Of a DNA stretch of 64,000 nt, positions 60,278 through 64,000 are shown piece by piece. This stretch comes from an uncultured Eubacteriales bacterium. GTDB taxonomy: Bacteria; Bacillota; Clostridia; Christensenellales; CAG-314. Both the position numbers and the translations under genes were made by a program. The notes under the pieces were generated by a model that was not told the origin of the DNA, made no database searches, and was given only the letters and a program-made list of their open reading frames with translations. Where the stretch lies: contig URET01000002.1 of NCBI GenBank assembly GCA_900546875.1, forward strand, positions 1 to 64,000, read 5' to 3'. Position 1 is the first letter of the stretch, and the number at the start of each line of letters is the position of its first letter.

Positions 60278-61756
60278 ATGGAAGTCATTAAGAGCGACAG
60301 CCTGTGCAAAAAACTCAATATGCAGGACGCGGTCACGACGCGCATAATAACAAAGCTTGAAGAGATAGAAGAGATCTATTATATCGGAGCCGAAGCATCT
60401 TCGGTGAGTGCGGAGTTTTCGGAAGGGGCTGCGATGGTATCGGGCAAGCTGAATTTCAAGCTTTTGGTGAAAGACAAAACCGAAGGCGTGGTATCCTTGA
60501 ATTACAATGCCGATTTTTCGGAGAAGATGGAGTCCGAAGTATTTTCGCCCGACAGCGTGGTTTGTACGGAAGTTACCGTGACCGAAGCTACAGGCGAAAT
60601 AATGAGCGGGAACGAGATAGAAGTTACCGCGGAGATCGACATAGTTTTTACTGTAAAGTGCGTCACGGAGACGGAAACGTCTTCACTGCCGGAAGGGGTC
60701 ACGGTGAAAAGCAAAAAGATAAGGATAGTGCAGATAGACTGCTGCAGGGAAGAGAATTTCGCCGTCACGCACGAGATGACCATGCCTGCCGGTGCAGTGA
60801 AAGTGCTTCAGGCGGAAAGCTGTGCTTATCTTGAAAGGATCGAGAGCGGAGAAAGCATCAGGCTCGAAGGGAGAGTGCAGCTCACAATAGTATATCTCAA
60901 TTCGGAGAATCTGCCTGCCACGCTTCTTGTGCCCGTGAATTTTGAACAGGAAACAGATGCCGGAAACGTTGCTCCGGAAGACAAGATATGCGGTTGCGTG
61001 AAATGTGTCGGGACCAAGGTCCATCTCGACATGGATGAAAGCGAAGCCTTGAATCTGACTGCGGACATAAATCTCAAAGCGATTCTCAATATATTCAGGG
61101 AAACCGAAAAGAACGTGATCGAAGATGCGTACAGTGTAACGCACGATATCGAAACAAAGACCGGAGAAATATCTTCCACTTTCTTCAGAGGAATGCAGAC
61201 GGTAAAAGTGGGGTTCAAGGGCGAGGCGGCATGTACGAATTCCGTGTCGCGGACATTGGGCATAGCGGGAGCTAAATGCGTGATAGTGGGGAGCAAAGGC
61301 GGAGATGGCAACGTAAGGGCAGACGTTGCGGTTAAGGGCAGGATACTTTATCTCAACGGCGACGATATGTTGGATTCGGCTCCTTTCGAGATCCCGGTTA
61401 GCGCACTTTGCGCGTTGCCTTTTGCCGGAAAGGACGGAGAAACGGATTGTTCGGCATGCGTGACGGACATAGCGGTCAGAAGGAGCGGCGGAAGTGCCGA
61501 TATAACGGGGAGTATAGCCGTAAGCATCTGCATGACGGAAAGAGAGACGGTGAAATTTTTATCCGAGATAATACAGGGGGAAGCTAAAGGGATAAGTGAA
61601 TGTGCGATCGAAGCGGTGCTTGCGGAGCCGGGAGACACTTTGTGGAATATAGGCAAAACTCTCGGAATGACCGTGGAAGAACTGCTTGCATTGAATCCGG
61701 AACTTTCCGAGCCTATAACGAAACCCGAGAGGATAGTTATTTACAGACAGCTCTAA
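60278..61756 (+). CDS. SPOCS (DUF3794) plus LysM domain protein, SipL-like
   Basis: This 492-residue protein has repeated SPOCS (DUF3794) beta-strand modules across residues about 20-440 and a C-terminal LysM domain (about 448-492, with GDTLWNIGKTLGMTVEELL). This is the layout of SipL, the Clostridial spore protein that binds the morphogenetic ATPase SpoIVA and the forespore surface, so it probably acts in coat assembly. The LysM could contact the cortex or glycan. GAGGAGGAAGGT precedes the ATG. Confidence 0.85.
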   Translation: MEVIKSDSLCKKLNMQDAVTTRIITKLEEIEEIYYIGAEASSVSAEFSEGAAMVSGKLNFKLLVKDKTEGVVSLNYNADFSEKMESEVFSPDSVVCTEVTVTEATGEIMSGNEIEVTAEIDIVFTVKCVTETETSSLPEGVTVKSKKIRIVQIDCCREENFAVTHEMTMPAGAVKVLQAESCAYLERIESGESIRLEGRVQLTIVYLNSENLPATLLVPVNFEQETDAGNVAPEDKICGCVKCVGTKVHLDMDESEALNLTADINLKAILNIFRETEKNVIEDAYSVTHDIETKTGEISSTFFRGMQTVKVGFKGEAACTNSVSRTLGIAGAKCVIVGSKGGDGNVRADVAVKGRILYLNGDDMLDSAPFEIPVSALCALPFAGKDGETDCSACVTDIAVRRSGGSADITGSIAVSICMTERETVKFLSEIIQGEAKGISECAIEAVLAEPGDTLWNIGKTLGMTVEELLALNPELSEPITKPERIVIYRQL

Positions 61757-61973
61757 AAACGGCTGTGAAAGGAGCTTTTTCTGCCGGGATCCTGAAATGG
61801 GGCGTAATTGCAGCGGCAAAAGCAGATGAGAAGAAAAAGCGAAAGCAGTCTCCCCGGGCGCAGCAAAAGCCGACCGGCAGCATAAATGCGATAAATCCGG
61901 AGAACGCGGCAGTTCTGCACGATATCGTAAAAACGAAAACAGACAGGGTTTACAAAAAATGGCCGTTAAATAT

Positions 61974-62000
61974 AAAACGCCGCAGAAGCGGCGTTTTTTT
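61974..62000. terminator. Bidirectional terminator between sipL-like and mgtC genes
   Basis: AAAACGCCGC at 61974-61983 pairs with GCGGCGTTTT at 61988-61997 around the AGAA loop, with T-runs on the plus strand and shorter ones on the minus strand. The 61757-61973 stretch before it is open in one frame but has no start codon with a ribosome site. Confidence 0.85.
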
Positions 62001-62008
62001 CGGATCGA

Positions 62009-62728
62009 TCACATACCTATTTCTTCGATATAGGAAATATAATCCAAGGATCGCAGTGCCTGAATGATCTCGCTGTGTTTTTTATACTTTTTCAACTCCT
62101 GATTGCTTATGGTAAAAGAAACCGTGTAAACGCTGAGGCCGGAATTGAGGTAAGCCGGATTTAACTCGATGTCGTCAATGCGCATGCCGAGTTTTCTGAT
62201 AGTGGCGGTGAAGTAATAGAGGTCGGTTTTATTTTTGAGTTCCAGATGGACCTCGAAGTGATTGGATTTGTCTTTGAGGTACTTTTCTATAGCCGGGAAG
62301 AAAGAGAGACTGCAGAGCAAAGCGATATAGGCTATCAAAGAAACGGTGTATAGACCCATGCCCAGAGCGATGCCTATAATACCGCAAGCCCAAAGTCCGG
62401 CGGAGGTGGTAAGACCTTTGATCTGTCCTTTGGAGCTGAACAGGATAGAGTAGCCTGAGATTATGGCAGTACCGATTATTACCGCGGCGGTTATCCATGA
62501 AGATGAGAGGCCTTTTTCCAAGAAGAAGATCTCCGCGATAGTTGCGGTGGTAGAGGCGAGAGAGACGATGATAAAAGTTCTTAGACCTGCTGAGTGGCGT
62601 TTGCTTGACCTTTCGCAGCCTATGACGGCGGAAAGTATCAAAGAAAGCGCTATACGCAGAATGATCGAAGTGGTGTTAAGTTCGGAAGACCAGCTTCCCA
62701 GAAGCTCGGCGATAAAATCATTTGACAA
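62009..62728 (-). CDS. MgtC/SapB family membrane protein
   Basis: The 239-residue protein has about four to five membrane helices in the first 140 residues, with the family motif GCERSSKRHSAGLRTFIIV near residue 37, and a C-terminal ACT-like domain (about 155-239). MgtC proteins are linked to low-magnesium growth and regulation of ATP synthase. It lies five bases after the antiporter gene on the same strand, so the two form an operon. Confidence 0.88.
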   Translation of the reverse strand: MSNDFIAELLGSWSSELNTTSIILRIALSLILSAVIGCERSSKRHSAGLRTFIIVSLASTTATIAEIFFLEKGLSSSWITAAVIIGTAIISGYSILFSSKGQIKGLTTSAGLWACGIIGIALGMGLYTVSLIAYIALLCSLSFFPAIEKYLKDKSNHFEVHLELKNKTDLYYFTATIRKLGMRIDDIELNPAYLNSGLSVYTVSFTISNQELKKYKKHSEIIQALRSLDYISYIEEIGM

Positions 62729-62733
62729 AATAA

Positions 62734-64000
62734 TTACCTCCTTTTTCGTGCGTCCATACGAATACTGCTGATCGCGGCAATTTGTTCTTCGGCGGCGTCG
62801 GTAAAAGCTTTTTCTTCTTCGGAGATATCGTCGCGCGGTAATTCTCTTTGGATAGTCTGAATACGCTGGATAAGCAGGTCCACGGAGGATCTGCGGTTGC
62901 CGTTCTCGTCAGTTTCATCGGCGGGGACGATGTCTTCAAGTTTATTTGAATAAGATTTTGAAAGATAGAGGGCGAGTTTGGAGCAGCCGGGGCCTATGAG
63001 CTCATAGAGTACGCTTGAAGCCAGTATGATAGTTTCAAGTGCGACGCCCGTATCTCCGCCCAGAGTACGCGCGCCCATGGCTGCAAGACCTATTGCGACC
63101 CCTGCCTGAGGGATGAGTGCCATACCGAGATAATTGCGTATATTTTTAGGTTTTCGAGTGACAAGACAGCCTAAGAAGGCACCGCCGTACTTGCCTATGA
63201 TCCTTACGAGGAAGTAAACAGCTCCCACGACGATAAGTGGAACACTTCCCACGGTCGAAACGCTGAAAAGAGCGTCCATACGAAAGGAAAGTCCGGAGTG
63301 GACAAAGAAGAGGAGCAGAATAGGCGGAGTAAAATAATTAAGCTGTTTGAAAAGCTTTTCGTCGTGAGATACGTTGATATACACCATCCCCATTGACATA
63401 CAGCCCAGAAGCGGGGATACGTCGAGGAGAGCGCAGATCCCGCAAAAAGCGAAAAGGATAGACACCGAAATAATAAGTCTGTTGTCGGTGGAGCGTTTCT
63501 GAGGCATCAGAAATTTCAGGATAAAACCGAAGAGGCCTCCTAAAACAAGAATCCCCAGGTTCATGAGTATAGGCAAGATCACATTCGAGCCCACGTCGGA
63601 CTTGCCGGTACTCAATGCGAGTGCAACGGATATCGCCACGCTGTACTCGATAAGACCTATGACGTCGTCGAGCGCGACAGTCTGAAGGAGGGTATCCACG
63701 AAGTTGCCGCGGGCGTTGGTCTGACGAATGGTCATCATTGTGGAAGCGGGGGCGGTGGCGGAAGCAAGTGCGGAAAGGACCACGGCAAAAACCAGGTCGA
63801 CTCCGAGAATAAAGTAAACCGCAATAAAAACGACGACAGAAGCAAGGCAGGCTTCAAAGACTGTAATGATTACAACTTTTGCACCGTTTTTTTTGAGGTT
63901 GGAGAAGGTGAAGAATTCACCGGTACTGAATGCAATAAAGGCAAGGGCGATGTCTGAAAGAAAGTCCATGCCTTCTGACACCTGCTGAGGGATGAGGTCC
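62734..64000 (-). CDS. Cation/proton antiporter, CPA2-like (partial, 5' end outside the window)
   Basis: At least 420 residues are present; the reading frame stays open through the window end, so the true start is beyond 64000, and an internal GTG at 63981 is not convincing. The visible part has multiple membrane helices of the Na+/H+ exchanger fold, including IALAFIAFSTGEF, the ASATAPASTMMTIRQT segment and QTVALDDVIGLIEY with the Asp-Asp pair of the ion site. A C-terminal cytoplasmic tail is acidic. It exchanges Na+, K+ or another cation for protons. It precedes mgtC in an operon. Confidence 0.88.
   Translation of the reverse strand, partial: DLIPQQVSEGMDFLSDIALAFIAFSTGEFFTFSNLKKNGAKVVIITVFEACLASVVVFIAVYFILGVDLVFAVVLSALASATAPASTMMTIRQTNARGNFVDTLLQTVALDDVIGLIEYSVAISVALALSTGKSDVGSNVILPILMNLGILVLGGLFGFILKFLMPQKRSTDNRLIISVSILFAFCGICALLDVSPLLGCMSMGMVYINVSHDEKLFKQLNYFTPPILLLFFVHSGLSFRMDALFSVSTVGSVPLIVVGAVYFLVRIIGKYGGAFLGCLVTRKPKNIRNYLGMALIPQAGVAIGLAAMGARTLGGDTGVALETIILASSVLYELIGPGCSKLALYLSKSYSNKLEDIVPADETDENGNRRSSVDLLIQRIQTIQRELPRDDISEEEKAFTDAAEEQIAAISSIRMDARKRR

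Noticed and set aside
61600..62067. Open frame of 155 codons on the plus strand
   Set aside because: Its first third overlaps the LysM part of the SipL-like gene in another frame and it reads through a terminator. I kept only the middle part as a low-interest observation.
1..64000. tRNA, rRNA and riboswitch genes
   Set aside because: I checked the spacers for cloverleaf-like pairings, conserved rRNA stretches and common riboswitch cores and found none. A covariance-model search would be decisive.

Overview
The window reads as a chromosome segment from a spore-forming Firmicute of the Clostridia type. The evidence is the hrcA-grpE-dnaK-dnaJ order behind a CIRCE operator, the spoIIGA-sigE pair, an uninterrupted sigK, a SPOCS/LysM SipL-like spore protein, the maf/mreB-like/pgpH/ybeY/era/yqzL/recO run, the two-subunit GlgC/GlgD arrangement, strong AGGAGG-type ribosome sites, and frequent consensus sigma-A promoters. 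GC content looks moderate. A large surface protease with BspA-type leucine-rich repeats and an 842-residue surface protein suggest a gut-associated lineage, but the species cannot be named from this sequence. I found no rRNA, tRNA, CRISPR array or intact transposase.

Layout. 1-5330: heat-shock operon with promoter, CIRCE and terminator. 5400-12940: repeat-bearing spacer, then a 2248-residue secreted subtilase. 13040-15720: sporulation genes spoIIGA and sigE, a polysaccharide deacetylase and a 41-residue acidic protein. 15980-17250: tandem repeats, an HExxH metallopeptidase-like protein and an unknown protein. 17426-19058 (minus strand): thioredoxin and an amidohydrolase. 19319-26685: cyclophilin, then the tightly packed maf to recO block and glycerol kinase. 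26720-30556: glgC-glgD-glgA for glycogen synthesis. 30602-35382: an ECF-type vitamin transporter component divergent from guaB-guaA and a second GMP-synthase-like gene that lacks the glutaminase domain. 35383-37075: scar of a mobile element carrying a phosphotransferase and the tail of an element-type regulator, abutting a Nudix gene. 37988-44666: MATE exporter with MarR regulator, metal P-type ATPase divergent from a TetR regulator, a DNA glycosylase, a PadR regulator and an alpha/beta hydrolase. 45119-49630: surface protein, half-size TauE/SafE protein and dGTPase. 50333-55694: sigK, then the division cluster mraZ-rsmH-ftsL-like and a class B PBP. 55823-64000: zinc-ribbon membrane protein, galM, tldD/tldE, sipL-like gene, mgtC and a partial cation/proton antiporter.

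Functional links. SpoIIGA would activate pro-sigma-E in the mother cell; sigma-K would act later in the same compartment; the SipL-like protein would link the coat to the forespore. GlgC, GlgD and GlgA make glycogen. The guaB-guaA-guaA2 row makes GMP from IMP. MraZ, RsmH, the FtsL-like protein and the PBP serve division.

Two themes stand out. First, at least six intergenic spacers carry short direct duplications of about 20 to 80 bp. Second, several proteins depart from their family norm: a GMP synthase without glutaminase, an actin-like protein with an altered phosphate loop, a PgpH without its extracellular domain, and a RecO without zinc cysteines. I did not find a clearly new multi-gene defence or biosynthetic system. 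The best leads are the tandem guaA paralog, the surface protease with its unusual tail, the small HExxH protein and the 41-residue protein.
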